A stretch of 44,607 nucleotides of DNA from an uncultured Pelagibacteraceae bacterium. GTDB taxonomy: Bacteria; Pseudomonadota; Alphaproteobacteria; Pelagibacterales; Pelagibacteraceae. The position numbers were made by a program, and so were the translations under genes. Below the pieces are notes generated by a model that saw nothing but the letters and a program-made list of their open reading frames with translations, searched no databases and was not told where the DNA came from. The stretch spans positions 1 through 44,607 of the forward strand of contig CACLQJ010000005.1 in the NCBI GenBank assembly GCA_902609065.1, written 5' to 3'. Below, piece after piece: positions 1 to 9,825 of this stretch (the first letter of the stretch is position 1; each line of letters begins with the position of its first letter).

Positions 1-1
1 A

Positions 2-511
2 ATATATAAATCTAAATCATTAGGCATGTCCATTTCATGTGATGGTGTTTGCTTGACGCTTATTTCAAGAAAAAGAAATATTTTAGAATTTTTTTTATCA
101 AATGAAACATTAATGAGATCTAAATTTAAAAACATTAAAATTGGAAATTCAATAAATTTGGAGCTTCCATTAAAAAAAGGTCAAGATATTTCTGGTCATA
201 TATGTCAGGGACACGTAGATACAACTGCAAAAGTAACTAATATACAAAAAGCTGATAAAGCCCAAATTTTTACATTCAAAATTTTTGGTAAATTTGAAAG
301 TTATTTAGTTGATAAGGCCTCAATACTAATAAACGGTATTTCATTAACAATTTCAGATATAAAGAAAAATAATTTTAAAATTTGGGTAATACCTCATACA
401 TTGAAGCTTACAAATTTATCATCAATTAAACTTAATGATATTGTAAATATAGAAATTGATATTCTTTCAAAATATGTAAGAAAGTTTTTAAATGGTAAAA
501 AAAAAATTTAG
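2..511 (+). CDS. ribE: Riboflavin synthase alpha subunit, 5'-truncated by window edge
   Basis: Frame is open from base 2 (IYKSKSLGMSISCDGVCLTL...), with DGVCLT and GHICQGHVDTTAKV motifs of the lumazine-binding repeats; followed by ribBA and ribH. Confidence 0.9.
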   Translation: MYKSKSLGMSISCDGVCLTLISRKRNILEFFLSNETLMRSKFKNIKIGNSINLELPLKKGQDISGHICQGHVDTTAKVTNIQKADKAQIFTFKIFGKFESYLVDKASILINGISLTISDIKKNNFKIWVIPHTLKLTNLSSIKLNDIVNIEIDILSKYVRKFLNGKKKI

Positions 512-1595
512 TAAAATAAAAGAAATTATAAATACCGCTAAAAGCGGTGGAATGTATATTTTAGTAGATGATGAAAATAGAGAAAACGAGGGAGATTTGG
601 TATTTTGTGCGTCAGACGTCACACCTAAAAAAATTAATTTTATGGCAAAACATGGTCGTGGATTAATTTGTCTCGCATTAAATTCAGTTCAGGCAAAAAA
701 ATTAAATTTAAATTATATGTCTCCTGTAAATAAATCGAGACACCAAACAGCATTCACAGTTTCGATTGAAGCTAAAAGTGGAATAACCACCGGTATATCA
801 GCTCAAGATAGATCAAGAACCATTAAAATAGCTACCAAATCAAACGTTAAACGAAAAGAAATTGTATCACCGGGACATGTTTTTCCAATTATTGCAAAAG
901 ATGGTGGTGTATTAGTTAGAGCCGGTCATACAGAGGCATCTGTCGATATTTCTAGATTATCTAAAAAGAAAAATTCAGCTGTAATATGCGAGATAATGAA
1001 TGAAGATGGTAGTATGGCCAAAGGTCAAAGTCTATTCAATTTTGCTTCTAAACATAATTTAAAGATTGGCAAGATTGAAGATTTAATTGCATATAGGTTA
1101 AAAAAAGAAAAATTAGTAAAATTAAAGAAAAATTCTGAAATTAAATTAAATAGTAAAAAATATAAAATTAAAATTTATGAAAATTTACTTGATGGTTCTG
1201 AGCATTTTGTTTTGATAAAGGGCAATATGAAAAAGAATGTTATGCCTCGTGTTAGGGTTATATCTTCAAATGTAGTAAAAAACTATTTGATTAATCAAAA
1301 ACTTCCTAATTCATTTAACAAAACACTAAATTATTTCAAAAAATTCTCGAATTGTGTACTAGTTTTCATTAACGATACTAATTTAAAATCTGTTACACAA
1401 ACCTTAAAGGACTATAAAGATAAACAAAAAACAAACAATTTAAAGGACAATTTAATAAGAAATTATGGTATTGGAGCACAAATAATTAAAGATTTAAAAA
1501 TAAAAAAAATGATATTAATAACTAGATCACTTAAAAAAGTTATTGGTTTAGAAGGGTATAATATAAAAATTGTTAAACAGGAAATTTTAAAGTGA
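492..1595 (+). CDS. ribBA: 3,4-dihydroxy-2-butanone-4-phosphate synthase fused to a degenerate GTP cyclohydrolase II-like domain
   Basis: N-terminal DDENRENEGDLVFCA and RAGHTEASVD motifs of RibB; C-terminal YGIGAQIIKDL...GLEGYNIKIV resembles the RibA tail but no zinc-binding cysteine cluster is visible. Confidence 0.9.
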   Translation: MVKKKFSKIKEIINTAKSGGMYILVDDENRENEGDLVFCASDVTPKKINFMAKHGRGLICLALNSVQAKKLNLNYMSPVNKSRHQTAFTVSIEAKSGITTGISAQDRSRTIKIATKSNVKRKEIVSPGHVFPIIAKDGGVLVRAGHTEASVDISRLSKKKNSAVICEIMNEDGSMAKGQSLFNFASKHNLKIGKIEDLIAYRLKKEKLVKLKKNSEIKLNSKKYKIKIYENLLDGSEHFVLIKGNMKKNVMPRVRVISSNVVKNYLINQKLPNSFNKTLNYFKKFSNCVLVFINDTNLKSVTQTLKDYKDKQKTNNLKDNLIRNYGIGAQIIKDLKIKKMILITRSLKKVIGLEGYNIKIVKQEILK

Positions 1596-1978
1596 AAAAG
1601 AAATGTTTAGTTGTTGTAGCCAATTACTATGAGAATATATCAAAATCTCTTTTAAATAGTGCTTTAAAGATTATAAAAATAAAATATCAGGTAAAAGTTA
1701 TAAATGTCCCAGGTGTATTCGAAATACCAGTAACAATTTCTAAAAATATTAATCGATTTCATGGCTTTATTGCTCTTGGGTGTGTAATAAAGGGTCAAAC
1801 ACCACACTTTGAGTTTATTTCAAGAGCCGTAACAGAAAGTATATTAAGTTTATCTGTAATTAGTAAAAAACCGATTGGTAATGGAATAATTACATGTCAT
1901 AACAAAAAACAAGCCATTGCTCGTGGTAAAAAAGGAGCGGAAGCTGCCAATGCTGTACTATCAGTATTAAAATATTAA
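1592..1978 (+). CDS. ribH: 6,7-dimethyl-8-ribityllumazine synthase
   Basis: GTG start; VPGVFEIPVTI, GCVIKGQTPHFEFIS and GNGIITCHNKKQAIAR motifs; gene order. Confidence 0.93.
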   Translation: MKKKCLVVVANYYENISKSLLNSALKIIKIKYQVKVINVPGVFEIPVTISKNINRFHGFIALGCVIKGQTPHFEFISRAVTESILSLSVISKKPIGNGIITCHNKKQAIARGKKGAEAANAVLSVLKY

Positions 1979-1987
1979 ATAATTAAA

Positions 1988-2377
1988 ATGAAATATAATG
2001 GAAAAAATAATCCAAGAGTTATTATTATTCAAAAATTATATAGCAAATTAATTAATAATGAATCTGAATTAGTATATCCCAAACATAGATTTAAAAAATT
2101 TATAAAGGATGTTGTAATAGGCACTTTGGAAAGAAATGAATTAATTAACAATGAAATCAGTCTTCATCTTAAAGAGGATGTTGATATTAGAAGAATTGAC
2201 AAGGTATTCGAAGTTATTTTAAAAAGTGCTATTTTTGAATTTTTATATAAACCTGCCACATCTACAAAAATAATCATTAAAGAATATTTGGATGCTTCAA
2301 ATTTTTTTATTGATATATCCCAAACTAAATTTTTAAATGCTATTTTAGACAAGGTTTCAAAAAAAATAAGAAATTAA
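1988..2377 (+). CDS. nusB: Transcription antitermination factor NusB
   Basis: Position between ribH and thiL; C-terminal helical pattern (RIDKVFEVILKSAIFEFLY...IIIKEYLDASNFF). Confidence 0.8.
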   Translation: MKYNGKNNPRVIIIQKLYSKLINNESELVYPKHRFKKFIKDVVIGTLERNELINNEISLHLKEDVDIRRIDKVFEVILKSAIFEFLYKPATSTKIIIKEYLDASNFFIDISQTKFLNAILDKVSKKIRN

Positions 2378-3339
2378 TGGAAGAAAATATTCTAATTTCA
2401 AAATATCTAAGTAAATTAATAAAAAAAAATCCATCTGCCTTGAGTCTGAATGATGATGTCTTTTTTGATAAAAAAAATAAAATTGTAATTTCAGTAGATA
2501 CGTACAATGAAGGATTTCATTTTATAAATACGGATAATTTAAATTTGGTAATTAAAAAAACTATTCGAGCGTCAATATCTGATTTGATTTGTAAAGGTGT
2601 AAAACCAAAGTATTATTTTATATCGTTTACTGCTAAAAAAAATACTTTAAACAAAAATAAAATACAAAAAATAATTGTCTCTCTTAAAGAAGAACAGAAA
2701 AAATATGATATTAATATATCAGGTGGAGATACAACCAATGGGAAGTTTTTCTCATTTACTGTTGTTGTCTTGGGTTTTTCATCTAAAATAGTAAAGAGAA
2801 ATACTGCAAAATTAAATGACGATATTTATGTGTCAGGAAATATAGGAGATAGTTATATTGGTCTTAAATTTTTAAAAAAAAAAATAAAAATATTTAATAA
2901 TCAAGAAAAAAAATATTTCATTAATAAATTTTACTTACCAGAAGTGCCTATAAAACTTTTTAAGTTAGTTAATCGATTTGCAAATTCTTCAATAGACATA
3001 TCAGATGGCATTGTTGAAGATTTGAACAAACTGATAAATAGACAAAAATACAAGTACCAAGTTAGTGTAGATTTAATACCAGTATCTAAAGAATTTAAAT
3101 CTATATTGAAAAAAAATAATCTTACCTTACATAAAAATTTATTTAACGGTGATGATTATCAGGTAATTTTTACTGCTTCTATGAAAGATAGAGCTAAAAT
3201 TAAAAATTATGCAAAAAGAATGAATCAAAAAATTACAATAATCGGACAAATTATTAGCTATAATTCTAAAAATATTCTTACCAAGGACAATAATCCTATT
3301 AAAATGACTAATATTAAAGGTTATAAGCACTTCATTTAA
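2377..3339 (+). CDS. thiL: Thiamine-monophosphate kinase
   Basis: NDDVFFD, ISGGDTTNGKFFSFTVVVLG, SSIDISDGIVEDLNKL and LFNGDDYQVIFT motifs. Confidence 0.88.
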   Translation: MEENILISKYLSKLIKKNPSALSLNDDVFFDKKNKIVISVDTYNEGFHFINTDNLNLVIKKTIRASISDLICKGVKPKYYFISFTAKKNTLNKNKIQKIIVSLKEEQKKYDINISGGDTTNGKFFSFTVVVLGFSSKIVKRNTAKLNDDIYVSGNIGDSYIGLKFLKKKIKIFNNQEKKYFINKFYLPEVPIKLFKLVNRFANSSIDISDGIVEDLNKLINRQKYKYQVSVDLIPVSKEFKSILKKNNLTLHKNLFNGDDYQVIFTASMKDRAKIKNYAKRMNQKITIIGQIISYNSKNILTKDNNPIKMTNIKGYKHFI

Positions 3340-3405
3340 AAAGTTAATTATTGCCTTTTACAGTTTATTTTGTAATGTCCGATTTTTAAACAAAGTACAA
3401 ATCTT

Positions 3406-5511
3406 ATGGATACATTTAGCGAAACAATTCTTTTATATACTATATTTGCAGGAATTTTATCTATTGTTTATGGTTTTTTTACAGGAAAAAATATTCTCAA
3501 CTCAAGCTCAGGAAACTCAAGGATGCAAGAAATTGCTTCAGCAATACAAGTTGGTGCTAAAGCATATTTAAATAGACAATATAAAACCATAGCAATTGTT
3601 GGTGTAATTGTATTAGTGATAATAACTATAGTTTTTAGTCCTTTAGTTGGTCTTGGTTACGTAATAGGTGCTTCCCTATCGGGTATAGCTGGATACATAG
3701 GAATGTTAGTTTCTGTTCAAGCAAATGTTAGGACGGCAGAAGCTTCTAGAAAAGGTTTGACACATGGACTGAATGTCGCTTTTAAATCTGGGGCTGTCAC
3801 AGGGATGTTAGTAGCTGGTTTAGCACTTTTATCTATATCAGTTTACTACTATATTTTATTAAAATTAAACATTGATGAAAGAGAAATTGTAAATGCTTTA
3901 GTTGCATTAGGTTTTGGGGCATCGCTAATTTCAATTTTTGCTAGATTAGGTGGTGGAATATTTACCAAAGGTGCTGATGTCGGCGCTGACTTAGTAGGGA
4001 AAGTAGAGGCAGGCATACCAGAAGATGATCCGAGAAACCCTGCGGTAATTGCAGATAATGTAGGCGATAATGTTGGTGATTGTGCAGGTATGGCAGCTGA
4101 CTTATTTGAGACTTATGCGGTTACAATTGTAGCTACAATGGTTTTGTCATCTATTTTTTTCATAAATGATTTAAACATGATGCTATATCCTTTAACTATC
4201 GGAGGTGCATGTATTATTACGTCTATATTAGGCACATATTTTGTAAAATTAGGAAATACTAAGAATGTAATGGGTGCATTATACAAAGGTTTTATCGTTA
4301 CAGCTATATCTTCATTGATTATTTTATATCCTCTAACTGATTATGTGATTGGATTTGATAAATTATATTCAGTTAATGGAAAAACATTTAATGGAAAAAG
4401 CTTGTATTATTGTGGTGTAATTGGGCTCGTTATTACAGGTTTAATTATTTGGGTCACAGAATATTATACTGGTACAAATTATAGACCAGTTAAAAGTGTT
4501 GCTAAATCCTCAACTACAGGTCATGGTACAAATGTTATACAAGGTTTAGCTGTTTCAATGGAAGCAACAGCGGTACCAGCTTTGATTATAGTAGCTGGTA
4601 TCTTAATAACAAATTCAATAGCTGGCTTGTATGGAATTGCAATAGCTGTAACTACAATGTTAGCTTTGGCTGGAATGGTAGTTGCATTAGATGCATATGG
4701 ACCTGTTACAGATAATGCAGGTGGAATTGCTGAAATGTCAAAACTACCAAATAACGTTAGAAAAACCACTGACGCATTAGATGCAGTAGGTAATACAACA
4801 AAAGCTGTTACCAAGGGTTATGCAATCGGTTCTGCTGGTTTAGGTGCATTAGTTCTGTTTGCTGCTTATACAGAAGACATAAAACATTTCTCAAAAATAG
4901 CTGGTTCTAAATTAGAAGGTGTTGTAGTAACTTTTGATCTATCAAACCCCTATGTCGTAGTAGGTCTATTAATTGGTGGTATGCTACCATATTTATTTGG
5001 ATCTATGGGGATGCAAGCTGTTGGAAGAGCAGGCGGTGCTGTTGTTGTTGAAGTAAGGCGACAATTTAAAAAATTTCCTGGTATTATGAAAAGAACCCAA
5101 AAACCTGATTACGCTAAGTTAGTTGACCTTTTAACAATTGCTGCCATAAAAGAAATGATCATACCCTCTTTATTGCCGGTTTTATCTCCAATAGTTTTAT
5201 ATTTTATTATTTTTTCAATTGGAGGCCAAGTAGCAGCTTTAGCATCTGTAGGTGCTATGTTATTAGGTGTAATAATAACTGGATTATTTGTTGCTGTTTC
5301 TATGACAGCTGGAGGCGGTGCGTGGGACAATGCGAAAAAATATATTGAAGATGGTAATTTTGGTGGGAAGGGTTCAGAGGCACATAAAGCAGCTGTTACA
5401 GGAGATACAGTTGGAGATCCTTATAAAGATACTGCAGGTCCAGCAGTAAATCCTATGATTAAAATAACCAACATAGTAGCATTACTTTTATTAGCTGTTA
5501 TTGCATCCTAA
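3406..5511 (+). CDS. hppA: Membrane-bound proton-translocating pyrophosphatase, predicted K+-independent type
   Basis: 701 aa; [51 protein letters not shown] and [27 protein letters not shown]. Confidence 0.97.
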   Translation: MDTFSETILLYTIFAGILSIVYGFFTGKNILNSSSGNSRMQEIASAIQVGAKAYLNRQYKTIAIVGVIVLVIITIVFSPLVGLGYVIGASLSGIAGYIGMLVSVQANVRTAEASRKGLTHGLNVAFKSGAVTGMLVAGLALLSISVYYYILLKLNIDEREIVNALVALGFGASLISIFARLGGGIFTKGADVGADLVGKVEAGIPEDDPRNPAVIADNVGDNVGDCAGMAADLFETYAVTIVATMVLSSIFFINDLNMMLYPLTIGGACIITSILGTYFVKLGNTKNVMGALYKGFIVTAISSLIILYPLTDYVIGFDKLYSVNGKTFNGKSLYYCGVIGLVITGLIIWVTEYYTGTNYRPVKSVAKSSTTGHGTNVIQGLAVSMEATAVPALIIVAGILITNSIAGLYGIAIAVTTMLALAGMVVALDAYGPVTDNAGGIAEMSKLPNNVRKTTDALDAVGNTTKAVTKGYAIGSAGLGALVLFAAYTEDIKHFSKIAGSKLEGVVVTFDLSNPYVVVGLLIGGMLPYLFGSMGMQAVGRAGGAVVVEVRRQFKKFPGIMKRTQKPDYAKLVDLLTIAAIKEMIIPSLLPVLSPIVLYFIIFSIGGQVAALASVGAMLLGVIITGLFVAVSMTAGGGAWDNAKKYIEDGNFGGKGSEAHKAAVTGDTVGDPYKDTAGPAVNPMIKITNIVALLLLAVIAS

Positions 5512-5517
5512 GTTAAG

Positions 5518-5976
5518 TTATTTTGATCTTGTTCGTTCGATAGGAGAATTAATTTTGTTTCTTAAACTTGTCAAAAGATTATATACAAATGAATCTTTTT
5601 GATAAGCACTTGAAGTTATTTTTTCACTAAATTGTAAATTATTCATTTTTTCCAGATCATAAAACTCTTTAGATTTAACTAAACCTATACTATCTAATTG
5701 CACTATTAAAATATTATTTTTATCTGTGGATCTTTTGCCTAATCTAAATATAGATGTACTAACTTTTTTGGTTTCTATATAAATCCACAAATTTTCATTA
5801 AATGAACTTTTTGTAGATGGTGGCCCCAATAATTCTAGAATATCATTTTTATTAGATCTATTAATAATTAATTCCTCAGATTTACTTTTTATTAAACTAC
5901 TTCCATGATTTTTAACTACTTTATTAGTGCTGCAACTTGATATAAGTATTAACAGTATTAAAAGTGTTTTTTTCAT
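5518..5976 (-). CDS. bamE: SmpA/OmlA-like outer-membrane assembly lipoprotein
   Basis: Lipobox (LILLILISSCSTN) and INRSNKNDILELLGPPSTKSSFNENLWIYIE, the BamE fold signature. Confidence 0.8.
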   Translation of the reverse strand: MKKTLLILLILISSCSTNKVVKNHGSSLIKSKSEELIINRSNKNDILELLGPPSTKSSFNENLWIYIETKKVSTSIFRLGKRSTDKNNILIVQLDSIGLVKSKEFYDLEKMNNLQFSEKITSSAYQKDSFVYNLLTSLRNKINSPIERTRSK

Positions 5977-6447
5977 ATGAATAAAAATTATATTAATATT
6001 TACAATAATTTAATTAATTTAACTAGAAATAAATTACTTTATGAAAACACTAATTCTGACGAAAACTTTTCTGTTAGGTTAACTTTTTATCTTATTCATT
6101 TTGCATTTTTTCTTAAAGTTTATAAATCTGGAGACAAGAAAGAATTACAAAAAATATATGACTTTAATTTTAGACAAATCGAAGTTTCTATAAGAGAAAT
6201 TGGATATGGTGATGTTTCTATTAACAAAAAAATGAAAGATTATCTTAATTTTTTCCATAAGATAATTTTAGAAATTGATAATTGGGAAGAGAAAGAAATA
6301 TATAAAAAAAAACAATTTATTAATAATTACGTAAATATAAATTCAAATTCAGCATTTTTTATTGATTATTTTGATAAATATTTAATTTTATTAAAAAAAA
6401 ACTCTTTAAATTCATTCTTAAACAATATAATAGATTTAAAAGTTTAA
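5977..6447 (+). CDS. Ubiquinol-cytochrome c chaperone (CBP3-like) family protein
   Basis: [19 protein letters not shown] motif; divergent from bamE as is common in alphaproteobacteria. Confidence 0.7.
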   Translation: MNKNYINIYNNLINLTRNKLLYENTNSDENFSVRLTFYLIHFAFFLKVYKSGDKKELQKIYDFNFRQIEVSIREIGYGDVSINKKMKDYLNFFHKIILEIDNWEEKEIYKKKQFINNYVNINSNSAFFIDYFDKYLILLKKNSLNSFLNNIIDLKV

Positions 6448-6449
6448 AT

Positions 6450-6629
6450 ATGGCTGTTCCAAAACGAAAAACTACAAAATCAAGAGCTGGTAAAAGGAGA
6501 TCGCATTTGAAGCATTCTCCTAAAAATATTATTGAAGATAAAAAAAGTGGTGAATACAGACTCTCTCATCATATGGATTTAAAAACAGGTTATTATAAAG
6601 GTAGACAAGTTTTAGACCCTAAAGAGTAA
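6450..6629 (+). CDS. rpmF: 50S ribosomal protein L32 (59 aa; absent from the ORF track because it is short)
   Basis: Manual translation [59 protein letters not shown]; directly upstream of plsX. Confidence 0.95.
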   Translation: MAVPKRKTTKSRAGKRRSHLKHSPKNIIEDKKSGEYRLSHHMDLKTGYYKGRQVLDPKE

Positions 6630-6632
6630 TTT

Positions 6633-7637
6633 ATGTCAACACCAATAAGAATTGCAGTCGATGCAATGGGCGGTGATAATTCACCTGAAAAAATAATAAG
6701 AGGTATTTCATTACATTCTAAAAATGAATACAAAATAACCTATAATATTTATGGTGATCAGGACTTAATTAATCCTTTTTTAAAAAAATATTCAATTAAA
6801 CAAGATTTTGAAATTTTTGATACTAAAGAAAAAATATCAAATGAAGACTCTGCTTTAGCAGGAGCCAAGAGAGGCAAGAATACCAGTATGTGGAAAGCAA
6901 TAAATAGTGTTAAAGAAAAACATTCTGACGTTGTAGTATCAGCTGGAAACACAGGTGCTCTTTTTGTTATAGCTAAATTAAACATGTCTATGATAGAAAA
7001 TATTGATAAACCGGCACTATCAGCATTGTGGCCTAATAAAAATGGCATGAATGTAGTTTTGGATTTAGGAGCTAATATTGAGTGTAGTGAGAAAAATCTT
7101 ATAGACTTTAGTTTAATGGGTTCAGCTTTACATAAAGCACTATTTCCAAACGAAGTTTCAAAAGTGGCGCTGCTAAATATAGGCTCAGAGGAGATAAAAG
7201 GAAATATAATAATTAAAAATACTTATAAAGAACTTTCAAATAAAAAAAATCCTATTTATGATTTCTGCGGGTATATAGAGGGTAATCATATAATGGATGG
7301 TAATGTTAATGTAATAGTTACAGATGGTTTCACTGGCAATGTCGCTTTAAAGACTGCAGAAGGTACCGCAAATTTTATAACTACTGAATTAAAGGATGCA
7401 CTAAGTGGGAGTTTATTAGGTAAAATTTCGTCATTATTAAATATTAAAAACTTAAAAAAATTTAAAGATAAATTAGACCCAAGATTATATAATGGTGCGA
7501 TTCTTCTTGGACTTAGTTCACCAGTAATTAAAAGTCATGGTGGTACAGACTATATTGGATTTGCAAACTCTTTAAATGTTTGTAAAAAAATAATAGAGGG
7601 TAAATTAATAGAAAAAATAAAAAATAATATTTTATAA
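6633..7637 (+). CDS. plsX: Phosphate acyltransferase PlsX
   Basis: IAVDAMGGDNSPEKIIRG, VVVSAGNTGALFVIAK and NVIVTDGFTGNVALKTAEG motifs. Confidence 0.96.
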   Translation: MSTPIRIAVDAMGGDNSPEKIIRGISLHSKNEYKITYNIYGDQDLINPFLKKYSIKQDFEIFDTKEKISNEDSALAGAKRGKNTSMWKAINSVKEKHSDVVVSAGNTGALFVIAKLNMSMIENIDKPALSALWPNKNGMNVVLDLGANIECSEKNLIDFSLMGSALHKALFPNEVSKVALLNIGSEEIKGNIIIKNTYKELSNKKNPIYDFCGYIEGNHIMDGNVNVIVTDGFTGNVALKTAEGTANFITTELKDALSGSLLGKISSLLNIKNLKKFKDKLDPRLYNGAILLGLSSPVIKSHGGTDYIGFANSLNVCKKIIEGKLIEKIKNNIL

Positions 7638-7638
7638 T

Positions 7639-7929
7639 ATGCGTGTAAATTTAACTAAAAAAGAAATTATAAATTCAATTTATATGCAAATAGGATATTC
7701 AAAAAAGATTTGTGAAACACTGTTAGATGATTTTTTTGATATTTTATTAGAAAAATTAATTACTAATCGTAAAGTTAAAATATCTAAATTTGGGACCTTT
7801 TTTTTAAAAGAAAAAAAAGAAAGACTAGGTAGAAATCCAAAAACTAGAGAAAAAGCAATTATTAAGAGAAGAAATGTAATTACTTTTAAAGCATCTAATG
7901 AATTAAAAAAACATATCAACGGTGAATAA
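7639..7929 (+). CDS. ihfA: Integration host factor alpha / HU family DNA-binding protein
   Basis: LTKKEIINSIYMQIGYSKKICETLLDDFFDIL...VKISKFGTFFLKEKKERLGRNPKTREKAII; located plsX-ihfA-merR. Confidence 0.9.
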   Translation: MRVNLTKKEIINSIYMQIGYSKKICETLLDDFFDILLEKLITNRKVKISKFGTFFLKEKKERLGRNPKTREKAIIKRRNVITFKASNELKKHINGE

Positions 7930-8284
7930 CGATAATCGAAGATATAAAACAATTGGAGAAGTAGCTAACATTTTAGATCTAAAAAATGATAATGGAAAAC
8001 TTAATACGCATACCATAAGATTTTGGGAGAAAGAATTTAACGTTATTAAACCCAGGATATTAAATTCGAGAAGATATTATTCAAATGAAACAATTGAAAT
8101 TTTAAAAAATATTAAATATTTACTAAAAGAAAAGGGTATGACAATTAAAGGTGTCAAAAATCAAATTAATTTAGAAAAAACTACTGTTGACGAAAATGGT
8201 AATTCTAATATAAAGAATTCTCAAAATATAAAAATTAAACTTAAAAAAATATCAAGGATACTTAAAGAATTAAAAAAATATTGA
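7922..8284 (+). CDS. MerR family transcriptional regulator
   Basis: YKTIGEVANILDL...THTIRFWEKEFNVIKPRILNSRRYYSNETIEILKNIKYLL. Confidence 0.9.
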   Translation: MNNDNRRYKTIGEVANILDLKNDNGKLNTHTIRFWEKEFNVIKPRILNSRRYYSNETIEILKNIKYLLKEKGMTIKGVKNQINLEKTTVDENGNSNIKNSQNIKIKLKKISRILKELKKY

Positions 8285-8285
8285 T

Positions 8286-8477
8286 ATGGCAAAAAAGACA
8301 CATATTAAAATAAGATTGGTTCCAGAAAACAAACCTGATAGTTCTTTCTTCTATTATGTAAAAAAACCCGCTGGAGGTGAAAAGGCAAAAATAAAATTAA
8401 AAGCAAAGAAATACAATCCGAGCACTAGAAAACACGAGACATTTGTAGAAAAAAAATTACCTCCACATAGCAAGTAA
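8286..8477 (+). CDS. rpmG: 50S ribosomal protein L33
   Basis: MAKKTHIKIRLVPE...SFFYYVKKPAG...KLKAKKYNPSTRKHETFVEKK. Confidence 0.9.
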   Translation: MAKKTHIKIRLVPENKPDSSFFYYVKKPAGGEKAKIKLKAKKYNPSTRKHETFVEKKLPPHSK

Positions 8478-8765
8478 CTATTTTTTAAAATTACGTCTTT
8501 CAAAATCGATGTATGATTTAATCATACTTTTCCATATTTGATTTGTGATTTTAGGATCAATCTTACTTTTAATTGATTTATTTTTAATTCTTTTAAGTAT
8601 AGTTTCAATTCTTTTTTTATCAACAATTTGATATTTATACTCTTTGAGACTAAGAACTTTTTTTACAGTATTAGTTCTTTTTTTTATTATTTTTAACAAT
8701 TTATTGTCTAACGAATCTAGTTCTTTTCTAAGCTTATTTAATTTAATTAGTTTAATAGGCGACAT
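8478..8765 (-). CDS. Chorismate mutase (AroQ type)
   Basis: LRKELDSLDNKLLKIIKKRTNTVKKVLSLKE...RIETILKRI...ITNQIWKSMIKSYIDFE. Confidence 0.8.
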   Translation of the reverse strand: MSPIKLIKLNKLRKELDSLDNKLLKIIKKRTNTVKKVLSLKEYKYQIVDKKRIETILKRIKNKSIKSKIDPKITNQIWKSMIKSYIDFERRNFKK

Positions 8766-8808
8766 TTATACAATTGGATTTATGTAAATTTATTATATCT
8801 AAACAAAT

Positions 8809-9825
8809 ATGTACATACATAATAAAAAATTAAAAGATCAAATTTCAATCTGGCTTGCATCGATGTTTTGGCTAATATCCTTAATGATAGTTGTCGGTGG
8901 TCTCACTAGATTAACAGATTCAGGATTGTCTATCACTAAATGGCAATTATTTTCTGGAACTTTTCCACCTTTAAATGAAAAAGATTGGATTAATTATTTT
9001 CAACTTTACAAACAAATACCTGAATTCAAGTTACAAAATTTTACTATGACAATGAATGAATTTAAAATTATATTTTGGTGGGAATGGGGACACCGTTTTT
9101 TGGGTAGAGTTATAGGATTAACTTATATTTTACCATTGTTGTATTTTTCGTTTAAACTTAAATTTAAAAATTTGTTAAATTTATATTTAATTTTTTTCTT
9201 AATTTGTTTTCAGGGCTTTATAGGGTGGTATATGGTTTCTAGTGGTCTTATAGACCGAGTTGATGTCAGCCATTATAGATTATCTGTACATTTACTTATA
9301 GCTTTTTTAATTTTATCTTTGATTTTCTGGAATTATTTAAAGTTAAAAAATATTAATTTTCCTGAAAAAAATTTGAATACTCTTATCCCACTAGTTTTTT
9401 TGATTCTAATATTTTGTCAAATTTCTATAGGTGCATTTGTATCTGGTATGGATGCAGGCACTATATACAATTCATGGCCTTTAATGGGAAATTCTTATTT
9501 TCCAGATGACAATAAATACAATAATATATTTAAAATTTCTGCTTTTAATGATCCATCGTTAGTGCAATTTATGCATAGGAATCTTGCATATGTAATAATG
9601 ATATTTTATATTTATATTTTTCTTAAAGTTTATAGAAACAAAATTTATAATCTTTTTAAAATTGTTAATATTTTAGGAATATTACTTCTTATCCAAATAG
9701 TTTTAGGTATACTTACATTGCTTTATGGTGCACAGATTTCATTTGCTTCTATGCACCAAATAAGTTCTATATTTTTAGTTAGTTCTTGTATTTATTTACT
9801 TTATATTAATTTAAATACTAACTAA
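8809..9825 (+). CDS. ctaA: Heme A synthase (COX15/CtaA)
   Basis: VVGGLTRLTDSGLSITKW, EFKIIFWWEWGHRFLGRVIGL, VSHYRLSVHLLIAF, GAFVSGMDAGTIYNSWPLMG, FMHRNLAYV. Confidence 0.96.
   Translation: MYIHNKKLKDQISIWLASMFWLISLMIVVGGLTRLTDSGLSITKWQLFSGTFPPLNEKDWINYFQLYKQIPEFKLQNFTMTMNEFKIIFWWEWGHRFLGRVIGLTYILPLLYFSFKLKFKNLLNLYLIFFLICFQGFIGWYMVSSGLIDRVDVSHYRLSVHLLIAFLILSLIFWNYLKLKNINFPEKNLNTLIPLVFLILIFCQISIGAFVSGMDAGTIYNSWPLMGNSYFPDDNKYNNIFKISAFNDPSLVQFMHRNLAYVIMIFYIYIFLKVYRNKIYNLFKIVNILGILLLIQIVLGILTLLYGAQISFASMHQISSIFLVSSCIYLLYINLNTN

Noticed and set aside
4521-4814. Antisense ORFs inside hppA, plsX, hom, tgt, gyrA and similar genes
   Set aside because: They are shadow ORFs opposite strongly conserved genes.
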